Assembly (NCBI RefSeq): GCF_030063205.1
Contig: NZ_JASISQ010000003.1
Coordinates: 248,001-312,000 of the forward strand
DNA length: 64,000 nucleotides
From: Arthrobacter antibioticus
GTDB taxonomy: Bacteria > Actinomycetota > Actinomycetes > Actinomycetales > Micrococcaceae
Reading direction: 5' to 3'
Of the stretch, positions 35,934 to 44,486 are shown piece by piece. A model generated the notes under the pieces. The model searched no databases and had not been told where the DNA came from. It worked only from the letters and a program-made list of their open reading frames with translations. A program made the position numbers and the translations under genes. Within the stretch, counting starts at the first letter, position 1. The number at the start of each line of letters is the position of its first letter.

Positions 35934-37223
35934 ATGCGACGTCGTCTATCGTTGCTTGCCGGAGTTGCAGCGCTGGGTCTGACCCTGGCGGCCTGTGGCG
36001 GCGGCGGCGACACACCCACCGACAGCTCCAACGCCAAAGATGCCACCGGAAAAGTTGGTGTATTTACTTGGTGGGCCGACGGTTCCGAAAAGGCCGGCCT
36101 TGACGCACTCGTCAAGGTATTTGGCACGGATTACCCGAACGTCACCTTTGACAACCTTGCCGTCGCCGGCGGGGCAGGTTCACAGGCCAAGAGCGTCCTG
36201 GCTGCCCAGCTGAAAGCTGGCAACCCGCCTGATTCTTTTCAGGCCCATGCAGGAGCTGAGCTGCAGGATTACATCGATGCTGACCAGCTTGAAGATCTGA
36301 GCGGCTTCTACAAGGACAACGACCTCGCCGCACAGTTCCCCAAGGATCTGGTTGACCGCCTGACGGTTGATGGCAAGATCTACTCCGTCCCCTCCAACAT
36401 CCACCGTGCCAACGTGGTCTGGGCCAACGTTGAGGTCTTGAAGAAAGCCGGCGTGGATCCGGAAAAGCCTGCTGCCGATCTTGATGGTTGGTTCGCTGAC
36501 ATGGACAAGATCAAGGCTTCAGGAACCATCCCCTTGGCAGTGGCAGGTTCCTGGACACAGGTCCAGCTGTTCGAGAACATTCTCCTCTCAAGCTTGGGCA
36601 CCGACGGTTACAACGGTCTCTGGGATGGCAAGACTGACTGGAAGAGCGCCGAAGTTTCCACAGCTATCAAGGCTTACGAGAAGGCTCTCACCTACACCAA
36701 CACCGACCGCGACTCCCTCAGCGACTGGGCTCCGGCCACACAGCTGGTTCAGGATGGTGCAGCTGCCTACAACGTCATGGGCGACTGGGCTGAAGCTAAG
36801 TTTGCACAGGACGGCGACAAGCCTGGCGTTGACTACGTCTACTTCCCCACACCGGGAACAGCAGGAGTCTTCGACTTCCTAGCGGACTCCTTCACCCTCC
36901 CCAAGGGTGCTCCGAACCCCGCCGGCGCCAAGGCCTGGTTGAGCACCATTGGCTCGGCCGAGGGCCAGACCGCTTTCAACAAGGTCAAGGGTTCCATCCC
37001 GGCCAACACCACGGCAAAGACCGATGACTTCTCTGAATACCAGAAAAGCGCCATCAAGGACTTTAGCCAGGACAAGATCGTTTCATCCCTGGCCCACGGC
37101 GCAGCAGTGCCGGTTGCCTGGTTGAACGATCTGAGCACCGCCGTCAGCAAATTCGGTGGCGATAAGAACGTTGAAGGACTTCAGAACTCCGCTGCGTCCA
37201 TCGCAGAGAAGTTCGCCAAGTAA
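35934..37223 (+). CDS. Sugar ABC transporter substrate-binding lipoprotein (family 1)
   Basis: Extracytoplasmic solute-binding protein of 429 residues. Signal peptide with lipobox LTLAAC (Cys about 22). The mature part has GVFTWWADGSEKAGLDALVK and YSVPSNIHRANVVWANVEVL, as in family 1 (MalE-like) proteins binding mono- or oligosaccharides. ATG at 35934 follows GGAGGAAACAC. It starts the transporter operon, with two permease genes next. The sugar is unknown. Confidence 0.93.
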   Translation: MRRRLSLLAGVAALGLTLAACGGGGDTPTDSSNAKDATGKVGVFTWWADGSEKAGLDALVKVFGTDYPNVTFDNLAVAGGAGSQAKSVLAAQLKAGNPPDSFQAHAGAELQDYIDADQLEDLSGFYKDNDLAAQFPKDLVDRLTVDGKIYSVPSNIHRANVVWANVEVLKKAGVDPEKPAADLDGWFADMDKIKASGTIPLAVAGSWTQVQLFENILLSSLGTDGYNGLWDGKTDWKSAEVSTAIKAYEKALTYTNTDRDSLSDWAPATQLVQDGAAAYNVMGDWAEAKFAQDGDKPGVDYVYFPTPGTAGVFDFLADSFTLPKGAPNPAGAKAWLSTIGSAEGQTAFNKVKGSIPANTTAKTDDFSEYQKSAIKDFSQDKIVSSLAHGAAVPVAWLNDLSTAVSKFGGDKNVEGLQNSAASIAEKFAK

Positions 37224-37314
37224 CAACCGCAATTAGGTCGGGGGCGGCTGCGACAAACATGTCGTGCCGCCCCCAACCCATGCGGTACCGATTTTCTTCG
37301 GAAGGAGGCAAATT

Positions 37315-38220
37315 ATGTTAAAACGTGCAAAAACATGGGGCCCAGGCGTATTGCTACTCGCCCCCACCCTGATTCTGGTTGGCGTATTCGTCTATTGGCT
37401 TATCATTGAGAATTTCCGTGTCAGCCTGACTAACCAGCACACGGCGAAGCCCAGCAGCAAATATGTTGGTTTTCAGAACTACACCAATCTTTTGGCAGAC
37501 CCGAACTTCCAGCACTCATTGTGGAATCTGCTGATCCTGACCATCGTCTTCCTTGGTGGCACACTAATCTTCGGCTTCCTCTGGGCCTGGATTTTGGAAC
37601 AACCAGCCAAGGGTGAAGGCTTCTTCCGCTCGGTTTACCTCTTCCCCATGTCAGTGTCTTTCATCGCCTCCGGTGTTGTTTGGCGTTGGCTGCTTTCGAG
37701 TTTGCAAACCTCCCAGCCCGGTGGTGAACGCACCACTGGTTTGAACCGGCTACTTGATAGCGTTGGCTTGGGTGCCTTGCAAAACGACTGGTGGTCCAAT
37801 CCGACGTGGGGTATTGCCGCCATCGCCGTCCCTGCCATCTGGCAGCTTTCCGGCTACGTCATGGCCCTGTTCCTTGCTGGTTTCCGCGGTATCCCCGATG
37901 AGCTGCGCGAAGCGGCCCGGATTGACGGTTGCACCGAATGGAAGCTGTACCGGCACGTGATTTTCCCGCAGCTGAGCCCGGTCATGCTCTCAGCGGTGAT
38001 CATCATCGGTCACATGTCCTTGAAGCTCTTCGACCTCATCCGAGCGATAGTCCCCGACGCCAATACTTATGACGTCCAGGTTCCTGCCACGATGATGTGG
38101 GTCAAGTACATCGGCAGTGACTACGCCGATGCTGCTGCGATCGGAACTATCTTGCTGGTTCTGGTGGCACTGGTTGTCATCCCCTACCTCTGGTACACCT
38201 CACGAGCGGAGAAGCGCTAA
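37315..38220 (+). CDS. Sugar ABC transporter permease (MalF type)
   Basis: 301 residues, six membrane helices. The EAA loop that docks with the ATPase reads ELREAARIDGCTEWKLYRHV. ATG at 37315 (MLKRAKTWGPG) follows GGAAGGAGGCAAATT, a very good site; frames open further up to 37264 are unlikely to be used. The stop overlaps the next permease start by one base (TAATG). No ATPase gene is nearby, so a shared MsiK-like ATPase elsewhere is likely. Confidence 0.93.
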   Translation: MLKRAKTWGPGVLLLAPTLILVGVFVYWLIIENFRVSLTNQHTAKPSSKYVGFQNYTNLLADPNFQHSLWNLLILTIVFLGGTLIFGFLWAWILEQPAKGEGFFRSVYLFPMSVSFIASGVVWRWLLSSLQTSQPGGERTTGLNRLLDSVGLGALQNDWWSNPTWGIAAIAVPAIWQLSGYVMALFLAGFRGIPDELREAARIDGCTEWKLYRHVIFPQLSPVMLSAVIIIGHMSLKLFDLIRAIVPDANTYDVQVPATMMWVKYIGSDYADAAAIGTILLVLVALVVIPYLWYTSRAEKR

Positions 38221-39113
38221 TGTCCACCGCCACAGTGAACAACAAGAACCGTCTGCGTTCGGCGCAGGACATGAAGTCTGACTCTAAGCGCAATACCAAG
38301 CGCCGCATTAACCGCACGTTGAAGTACGCTCTGCTGCTTTTCTTCGTCGTGATGGTTATGTTGCCGGCCTACGTTTTGTTCATTACCAGCTTCAAGGGAA
38401 CGGCCGACGCCGACCCCTCCCGCGCATGGTACCTCCCCCAGGTTTGGGAAACCGGCGGCTGGGTGAAAGCCTGGACTACGCTGGCTCCCTCCCTGGGACG
38501 CACCGTCATGTTGGTGGTCCCCTCCGCACTGGTTTCCGCATTCCTGGGCTCCATCAATGGCTACGTGCTTTCAAAGTGGAAGTTCCCCGGCTCGAATATT
38601 GTATTCACGTTGATCTTGTTCGGTATGTTCATCCCTTACCAGGCCGTGATGATCCCGCTGACGCAGCTAGTTAGCGATTTGGGCGTACCTCAGGGTGTCC
38701 CCTCTTTGATGCTGCTGCACATTGTTTATGGCCTGCCGATCTGTACGCTGATCTTCCGCAACTACTACACCTCCATACCCGATGAACTCATCGAGGCAGC
38801 ACGAATGGATGGTGCAGGAATCCTGCGCACTTACGGCTCCGTCATCCTGCCAGTGTCAGCACCTGGCTTCGTCGTGGTGTTGATCTGGCAGTTCACTTCA
38901 GCATGGAACGATTACCTCTTTGCCGCGTTCTTCTCCTCAGGCCGCAACGGCCCTGTGACGATCGCGCTCTCGTTCCTCGCTGGTGGCCAGCTCACCGATT
39001 ACGCCGCCTCGATGGCAGGGGCACTGATCGCTTCTGTGCCAACACTCATTGTCTACATTTTGTTGGGCAAGTACTTTGTGGGCGGTTTGATGAGTGGATC
39101 AGTGAAGGGCTAA
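38220..39113 (+). CDS. Sugar ABC transporter permease (MalG type)
   Basis: 297 residues, with a hydrophilic basic N-terminus (~35 residues) and six membrane helices. The EAA loop is ELIEAARMDGAGILRTYGSV, and the C-terminus GKYFVGGLMSGSVKG is typical. Its ATG at 38220 overlaps the previous stop. It ends 44 bp before a strong terminator hairpin. Confidence 0.93.
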   Translation: MSTATVNNKNRLRSAQDMKSDSKRNTKRRINRTLKYALLLFFVVMVMLPAYVLFITSFKGTADADPSRAWYLPQVWETGGWVKAWTTLAPSLGRTVMLVVPSALVSAFLGSINGYVLSKWKFPGSNIVFTLILFGMFIPYQAVMIPLTQLVSDLGVPQGVPSLMLLHIVYGLPICTLIFRNYYTSIPDELIEAARMDGAGILRTYGSVILPVSAPGFVVVLIWQFTSAWNDYLFAAFFSSGRNGPVTIALSFLAGGQLTDYAASMAGALIASVPTLIVYILLGKYFVGGLMSGSVKG

Positions 39114-39156
39114 ACCCCGCTCCTGAGAACCTCCTGCTGCAAAGTAGCACAAATCC

Positions 39157-39200
39157 AAAGGCCCCATCCGCCGTCGAATTTATTGACGGATGGGGCCTTT
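39157..39200 (+). terminator. Terminator after the sugar permeases
   Basis: Arms 39157-39170 and 39187-39200 pair over 14 bp (AAAGGCCCCATCCG and its exact complement) with a 16-base loop, ending in CTTT. It separates the transporter from the oxidoreductase gene 45 bp on. Confidence 0.88.
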
Positions 39201-39244
39201 GTCATGTTCACTCCCCTTTGGTGCGTAGCTGGGAGAATATCTTC

Positions 39245-40342
39245 ATGAGCAACCCACGATTCGTCGGCCGTCCCGACTGGTACACCACGTTCAATCCCGA
39301 AACGCTTGCGGCCACTGGCAGGGCCCTGCGCTGGGGCGTGATTGCTACGGGAAATATCGCCAAGACCGTCACAGCCGATCTTGTGCTTCTGGAGGACGCG
39401 GTGCTGCAAGCTGTCAGTTCGCGCAACGAAGGCAGTGCAACTCAGTTTGCAACGAGGTTTGGCTTTACCTCCCACTACTACGACGGCGGACCTGACGGCT
39501 TAGGTGCTGCCGGTCATCTTCAATTGGTGGCGGATCCCGACGTTGATGTTGTCTACATTGCCACTCCGCACGGCCAACATTACGATGTAGCCAAGTCAGC
39601 ACTTGAGCATGGCAAGCATGTTCTGTGTGAGAAGGCGTTGGCCATCACAGCAGCCGAGGCGCGGAACTTGATCGCACTGGCACGGGCCAAGGGCTTGTTC
39701 CTCATGGAAGCGGTCTGGGCCCGCTTTGTGCCAGGCTTTCAGAGGGCGTTGGAGATCATTGCCGCAGGAGAAATCGGTGAGGTTAAATGGGTTCAAGCCA
39801 ATCTGGGTTTCGTGGCCCCAGGCGATGAATCACTACGGATTTGGGCTCCGGCCGACGGCGGCGGGGCGCTTCTGGATCTGACCGTTTACCCCCTGCTGTG
39901 GGCATGGGCCACGCTTGGCCGCCCGGAGGCTGTGGCCGCCTCGGGCGAGCTCACAGCGTTGGGCGTTGACAGCCAGAACACCATTTCACTGAGCTTTCCC
40001 AGTGGGGCTCAAGCCCAGCTGCTCAGTTATCTCACCTCGCAGGGGCCCAGCCGGGCGACAATTTCTGGCACTTTGGGCTATTTGGAAACGGTGGACTCGC
40101 TTAACAACCCCACGCAGATCCTTATTTCAGGGCCCGGGAGTGCTAAGCGAACCGAAAAATTTGAGCACCCGGGCCGGGGCTACACGTACCAGCTGCGCGA
40201 GGTGACACGCTGCATACAGGCAGGATTGACGGAGAGCACCACCATGCCGCTGGATGATTCGCTGGCCATCATGGAGCTATTTGATGAGGTAAGACGCCAA
40301 TTGGGTGTCAGCTACCCAAACGATGACAGAACCGATCTCTAA
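39245..40342 (+). CDS. Gfo/Idh/MocA family oxidoreductase
   Basis: 365 residues. NAD(P)-binding Rossmann fold at the N-terminus (RWGVIATGNIAKTVTADL, about 27-44), VDVVYIATPHGQHYDVAK, and CEKAL in place of the usual CEKP, then the C-terminal alpha/beta domain with GGALLDLTVYPL. Such enzymes oxidise sugars or related polyols. The context beside a sugar ABC operon suggests catabolism of the imported sugar, but a terminator lies between, so it may be separate. The ATG at 39245 lacks a strong ribosome-binding site. The frame extends much further up but carries no family sequence there. Confidence 0.9.
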   Translation: MSNPRFVGRPDWYTTFNPETLAATGRALRWGVIATGNIAKTVTADLVLLEDAVLQAVSSRNEGSATQFATRFGFTSHYYDGGPDGLGAAGHLQLVADPDVDVVYIATPHGQHYDVAKSALEHGKHVLCEKALAITAAEARNLIALARAKGLFLMEAVWARFVPGFQRALEIIAAGEIGEVKWVQANLGFVAPGDESLRIWAPADGGGALLDLTVYPLLWAWATLGRPEAVAASGELTALGVDSQNTISLSFPSGAQAQLLSYLTSQGPSRATISGTLGYLETVDSLNNPTQILISGPGSAKRTEKFEHPGRGYTYQLREVTRCIQAGLTESTTMPLDDSLAIMELFDEVRRQLGVSYPNDDRTDL

Positions 40343-40350
40343 CCCCCACC

Positions 40351-40474
40351 CGACGCTCGCTCACTCCACGTCGACTTTCCTTCGACGCTCGCTCACTCCA
40401 CGTCGAGAAATGAAGATCGCTCCTTCACTAGGTGAAGGAGCGATCTTCGATATACAACATCAAGTGAGCGAGCG
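40351..40474. repeat. Nested direct and inverted repeats between convergent genes
   Basis: CGACGCTCGCTCACTCCACG recurs exactly at 40351-40374 and 40383-40406 (24-bp identity each). The reverse complement of CGCTCGCTCAC is at 40464-40474. Between them is a perfect 17-bp hairpin (40412-40428 with 40432-40448, 3-base loop). The whole forms a hairpin inside a larger imperfect hairpin between the oxidoreductase and livF stops. Confidence 0.9.
40412..40448. terminator. Bidirectional terminator-like hairpin
   Basis: Perfect 17-bp stem GAAGATCGCTCCTTCAC with its complement, 3-base loop. It lies between convergent genes (stops 40342 and 40487). Confidence 0.85.
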
Positions 40475-40486
40475 TTGGGGTAGGGG

Positions 40487-41200
40487 TTAGCCGACGCCCA
40501 GGTATGCTTCCTTGATGGCCGGGTTGGCCAGGAGCTCCTTACCCGTACCACTGTGGGTGATCTCCCCCGTCTCCAGCACAAACGCCCGATGCGCCCGGGC
40601 CAGAGCCTGGTTGGCGTTTTGTTCCACCAGCAGCACGGTGGTGCCCTGGCTGTTGATCTCCGTGATGATCTTGAAGATCTGGCGGATGAACTGTGGCGCA
40701 AGACCCATCGAAGGCTCATCCAGCAGCAGCAGTTTGGGCCGGGACATCAACGCCCTGCCAATGGCGAGCATCTGCTGCTCACCACCACTCATGGTTCCAC
40801 CAAACTGCTTCTGCCGTTCCTGCAACCGTGGAAACAACGTAAAGACCCGCTCAAGGTCCTTGCTCACACCGCTTCTGTCCTTGCGGCCAAAGGTACCCAT
40901 ATCAAGATTTTCAAGCACAGTCATGGCCGGGAAAATACCCCTGCCTTCGGGTGCTTGGGAAATACCCTGGACCACTCTGATGTGCGCTTTCATCTTGGTG
41001 ATGTCCTCGCCCATGAACTTAATGGAGCCACCGGATGGATTCAGCAGCCCTGAAATAGTCTTCATGGTGGTTGTTTTTCCGGCACCATTGGCACCGATCA
41101 ACGAGACAATCTCCCCCTCATCTACTGTGAAAGACATGTTGTGGATTGCCTGAATCCGTCCATAGTGGACTGAGACGTCGTTCAGCTCAAGCAAAGTCAT
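40487..41200 (-). CDS. livF: Branched-chain amino-acid-type ABC ATPase LivF
   Basis: 237 residues. Walker A GANGAGKTTTMKT, signature MSGGEQQMLAIGRAL, Walker B LLLLDEPSMGLAP, then the switch His absent-like loop VLLVEQNAN that is normal for LivF. Start ATG overlaps livG by 14 bases. Last gene in the livKHMGF operon, followed by the repeat/hairpin block. Confidence 0.95.
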   Translation of the reverse strand: MTLLELNDVSVHYGRIQAIHNMSFTVDEGEIVSLIGANGAGKTTTMKTISGLLNPSGGSIKFMGEDITKMKAHIRVVQGISQAPEGRGIFPAMTVLENLDMGTFGRKDRSGVSKDLERVFTLFPRLQERQKQFGGTMSGGEQQMLAIGRALMSRPKLLLLDEPSMGLAPQFIRQIFKIITEINSQGTTVLLVEQNANQALARAHRAFVLETGEITHSGTGKELLANPAIKEAYLGVG

Positions 41201-42080
41201 CTTCAGGCTCCCCTAGGTAGGCGGAAATAACACGTGGGTCTTCGCGGATGTCATGCGGTTTGCCGTCGGCAATCTTCTTGCCAAATTCCAAAACAACAAT
41301 CCTGTCCGTGACACCCATGACCAGTTTCATATCATGCTCAATCAGAAGTACCGTGTAGCCATCATCGCGGATGGTGCGGATGAGGGCCATCAGCTCTTCT
41401 TTTTCAGCAGGGTTGAAGCCGGCTGCTGGTTCATCCAAACACAACACTTTGGGGTCCGTGGCCAGTGCCCTAGCAATTTCTAGGCGACGCTGGCTGCCAT
41501 AGGGCAAGTGCTTGGACAGTGTGGCGGCTTGGTGTTCGATACCAACAAATGCCAACAGGGCCAGGCCGCGCTCTATGGCGCTTTTTTCCTCGCGGATGTG
41601 CCTTGGTAAACGCAATAGCGCCCCAACAACGCTTGTTTTGTGCCGGGCGTCCAAACCCACCACAACGTTCTCCAGAGCTGTCATCTCACCAAAAAGGCGA
41701 ATGTTCTGGAAGGTACGAGCCAAGCCGGCCCGGGTGATTTTATGCTGCTTCATGCCGTTGAGCATCTTGCCTTCAAGCAGTACTTGCCCACTTGTGGGTT
41801 TATACACCCCTGTCATGGCATTGAAGCACGTGGTCTTTCCGGCACCATTGGGGCCGATCAAACCAAGGATTTCACCACGTTTGATGGTGAAACTGACATC
41901 ATCCATGGCCACCAGGCCACCAAATTTCATTGTCAGGTTCTTTACTTCCACCAGGTCTTCACCGATGGCAACATCAAAGCTTCGATCAGGAGCAATGGCC
42001 GCCGCAACATCGAGGTCAACTCCTCCTGCTCCTACATCTGCTGCAGAGTCACCGGTTGATTCTTGCGCCGCATGGCTCAT
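41187..42080 (-). CDS. livG: Branched-chain amino-acid-type ABC ATPase LivG
   Basis: 297 residues. An acidic N-terminal extension of about 45 residues (rich in Ala, Asp and Gly) precedes VKNLTMKFGGLVAMDDVSF. Walker A GPNGAGKTTCFN, signature LPYGSQRRLEIARAL, Walker B VLCLDEPAAGFNP, switch IEHDMKLVMGV. Overlaps livM by 4 bases and livF by 14. Confidence 0.95.
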   Translation of the reverse strand: MSHAAQESTGDSAADVGAGGVDLDVAAAIAPDRSFDVAIGEDLVEVKNLTMKFGGLVAMDDVSFTIKRGEILGLIGPNGAGKTTCFNAMTGVYKPTSGQVLLEGKMLNGMKQHKITRAGLARTFQNIRLFGEMTALENVVVGLDARHKTSVVGALLRLPRHIREEKSAIERGLALLAFVGIEHQAATLSKHLPYGSQRRLEIARALATDPKVLCLDEPAAGFNPAEKEELMALIRTIRDDGYTVLLIEHDMKLVMGVTDRIVVLEFGKKIADGKPHDIREDPRVISAYLGEPEDDFA

Positions 42081-43342
42081 GGTGTCATCCCTTCAGCATT
42101 GGGTTGGGCTGTGGCCGGAGGTGTGCCTACTATGCCTGTGCCACCTGGACCGCCATTTTTCTTTGTCGGTTTGGCATACCGCTCCCTGACGGAAGCGTAC
42201 GCTTTGGTGCCATAGGCCAACAGCCTCTGACGAGCCGGGATAAGGCCCTGCGAGCGGTAAATCATGATCAGTACCAGCGCCAAGCCGAAGATCAGGAACT
42301 TGTATTCGGCAATAGCTGTGAACCTCAGTGGAATATACGCAACCAGCGCACCGCCAAGGATGGCCCCGACCTTGTTTCCTGATCCACCCAAGACTACTGC
42401 CGCGACAAACAAAATTGACGTCACGACGTCGAACTTCTGGTTATTCACAAAGCCAACCTGGCCGCCCATCAGCGCACCTGCAAGGCCGCCAACACCGGCA
42501 CCCAGTGCAAACGCCCACACCTTGTACTTGAACGTTGGTACGCCCATGGTCTCTGCGGCATCCTCATCTTCACGGATGGCGATCCATGCCCGGCCCACGC
42601 GGCTACGCTCCATATTGCCCACAAGGAAGAGAATTATTATCAGGATGACAAGCGTCATCCAATACCACGGCGTGCCGTTCGAGTTGGCGAAAATTGGGAT
42701 TCCGTCATCACCAACACCCGGCGGGTGACCTACGTTCTGGAAACCGGGCTGGCCCTTCATGGCAGGAATGATGGTGGCCAAAATTCGGACAATCTCGCCA
42801 AATCCAAGCGTCACAATAGCCAAATAATCGCCACGCAGGCGCAGGGTGGGCAAGCCCAACAGGACACCCACAAACATGGAAACGGCAATGGCAACCGGGA
42901 TGGTCCACAGGTAGGGAATCTTAATGAATGCGGAATCGGGGCTTGTCAGCATTGCTGCCGTATAGGAACCAACAGCGAAGAAAGCAATGTAGCCCAGATC
43001 AAGTAAACCTGCGTAACCAATGACAATGTTTAGCCCTACGGCCACCAGCGCATAAATAGCCATAAGCTGGCAGGCTAGTGGCCAGTCGTTGCCTGGTTCG
43101 GTAGTTATGAACGGTGGGTTTAACACTGGAAGAGCAAAGGCTAGGAGCACCACAGGGATCAAGATGAGCCATTGTTTTTGACGAGGCATTTCTCGCCATC
43201 TATCGCTCCATGAACCAAATTTACGGTTCGGACGTGGCACAGCGGCACTGGATCCTGGAGGTACCCCCGCAGACTCCATATCGGCAGTGCTTTGGCCGGA
43301 CTTAGCGGTTTTTAGCGGCTTGGGACCGTCAACCATACTCAT
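42077..43342 (-). CDS. livM: Branched-chain amino-acid-type ABC permease LivM
   Basis: 421 residues, about ten hydrophobic helices after a ~70-residue hydrophilic N-terminus (Pro, Ser, Arg and Lys-rich). Family segments are GLNIVIGYAGLLDLGYIAFFA, LRLRGDYLAIVTLGFGEI and the cytoplasmic loop AWIAIREDEDAAETMGV. The C-terminal ~50 residues are hydrophilic (KKNGGPGGTGIVG). ATG at 43342 is chosen because GGAGCAAAGC precedes it and it overlaps the livH stop as ATGA; the frame opens further to 43435. Confidence 0.93.
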   Translation of the reverse strand: MSMVDGPKPLKTAKSGQSTADMESAGVPPGSSAAVPRPNRKFGSWSDRWREMPRQKQWLILIPVVLLAFALPVLNPPFITTEPGNDWPLACQLMAIYALVAVGLNIVIGYAGLLDLGYIAFFAVGSYTAAMLTSPDSAFIKIPYLWTIPVAIAVSMFVGVLLGLPTLRLRGDYLAIVTLGFGEIVRILATIIPAMKGQPGFQNVGHPPGVGDDGIPIFANSNGTPWYWMTLVILIIILFLVGNMERSRVGRAWIAIREDEDAAETMGVPTFKYKVWAFALGAGVGGLAGALMGGQVGFVNNQKFDVVTSILFVAAVVLGGSGNKVGAILGGALVAYIPLRFTAIAEYKFLIFGLALVLIMIYRSQGLIPARQRLLAYGTKAYASVRERYAKPTKKNGGPGGTGIVGTPPATAQPNAEGMTP

Positions 43343-44346
43343 GCTTTGCTCCTTCCCAACGATGTGCCGAGGATGCCTTCTGGGCGGAACAGCAGCACCA
43401 GAACCAGCACCAAGAACGCCACGACATCTGTCCATTGCGAGTTGCCCAACAGGATCTGGCCGTAGTTACCGATCAAGCCAAGGAGAAGCCCGCCAAGCAG
43501 GGCCCCCCGGACGTTGCCGATACCACCGAGAACGGCCGCGGCAAAAGCCTTGATGCCCAAAATAAAGCCACCGTTGTAAACAACTCCGGAGGGGATCTTC
43601 ATGACATAGAACAGTGCGGCAGCACCGGCCAAAATACCGCCGATAATGAACGTAGTAATGATGATCTTTTCTTTGTTCACTCCCATCAGCGTGGCAGTGT
43701 CCGGATCCTGGGCTACGGCACGAATACCACGCCCTGTCCGTGACTTACTGATGAAGCGCTCGGTGACAACCATCATGATGACGGCAGCCGTGACAATCAA
43801 AATCTGATCCGAGTAGATGATAGTTCCAAAGACTTCGAAAATCGGTTTGGTCTGGAACATAGTCAAAGCCTGCTCAGGAACCGGGCCACGCCACAGGAAG
43901 ATCAGGTACTGGATGGTGAATGAAGCACCGATGGCTGTGATCAAAAAAACCAGACGTGGCGCATTGCGTTTCCGCAACGGTCTGTACGCGAGCCGTTCAA
44001 GCAGAAACGCTGTAAGCGCCGAGGCCACAATGGCGGCTATTAGCGCCAGCAATAGGTTCAAGACAATCTGTCCAATGCCCAGATTGGGTGCAGAGGGGCC
44101 AAATCCTAAGAAACTTAGGGTGAAGAAGACTGCATAGCAGCCCATGATGAATACTTCAGAGTGAGCAAAGTTAATCAGGTTCAACACGCCGTAAACAAGC
44201 GTGTAACCAAGTGCCACGAGGGCATAAATGGAACCAAATGTCAGGCCGTCAAAAGTGGCTGACCAAAAGTTTTGTCCCAGGGAAACAAAGTCGAGTGTAA
44301 TCCAGTCGTTGGCCACTGGTGCGGCCATAAGGATGGTTGGAAGCAT
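43339..44346 (-). CDS. livH: Branched-chain amino-acid-type ABC permease LivH
   Basis: 335 residues, about eight helices. Family segments: GLTFGSIYALVALGYTLVYG, NLINFAHSEVFIMG and the loop GRGIRAVAQDPDTATLMGV. ATG at 44346 (MLPTILMAAP) is the likely start; ATG 44328 is an alternative. 140 bp separate it from the binding-protein gene. Confidence 0.92.
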   Translation of the reverse strand: MLPTILMAAPVANDWITLDFVSLGQNFWSATFDGLTFGSIYALVALGYTLVYGVLNLINFAHSEVFIMGCYAVFFTLSFLGFGPSAPNLGIGQIVLNLLLALIAAIVASALTAFLLERLAYRPLRKRNAPRLVFLITAIGASFTIQYLIFLWRGPVPEQALTMFQTKPIFEVFGTIIYSDQILIVTAAVIMMVVTERFISKSRTGRGIRAVAQDPDTATLMGVNKEKIIITTFIIGGILAGAAALFYVMKIPSGVVYNGGFILGIKAFAAAVLGGIGNVRGALLGGLLLGLIGNYGQILLGNSQWTDVVAFLVLVLVLLFRPEGILGTSLGRSKA

Positions 44347-44486
44347 AGGAATGTCCGTTTCTTGCGGGGCGCCGGGGCAGGTTATGTCCGTGGCCGCTAA
44401 GATCCTGCGGAATGGGCTAGGAGGTCTGTGCATGGAAACGCTGTGGGACGGGTTCTCCCCACCCCACAGCGTGACCACAAGCGGGA

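Noticed and set aside
38903-39244. N-terminal extension of the Gfo/Idh/MocA protein
   Set aside because: The open frame continues upstream into the permease gene and over the terminator, but the family core starts after ATG 39245.
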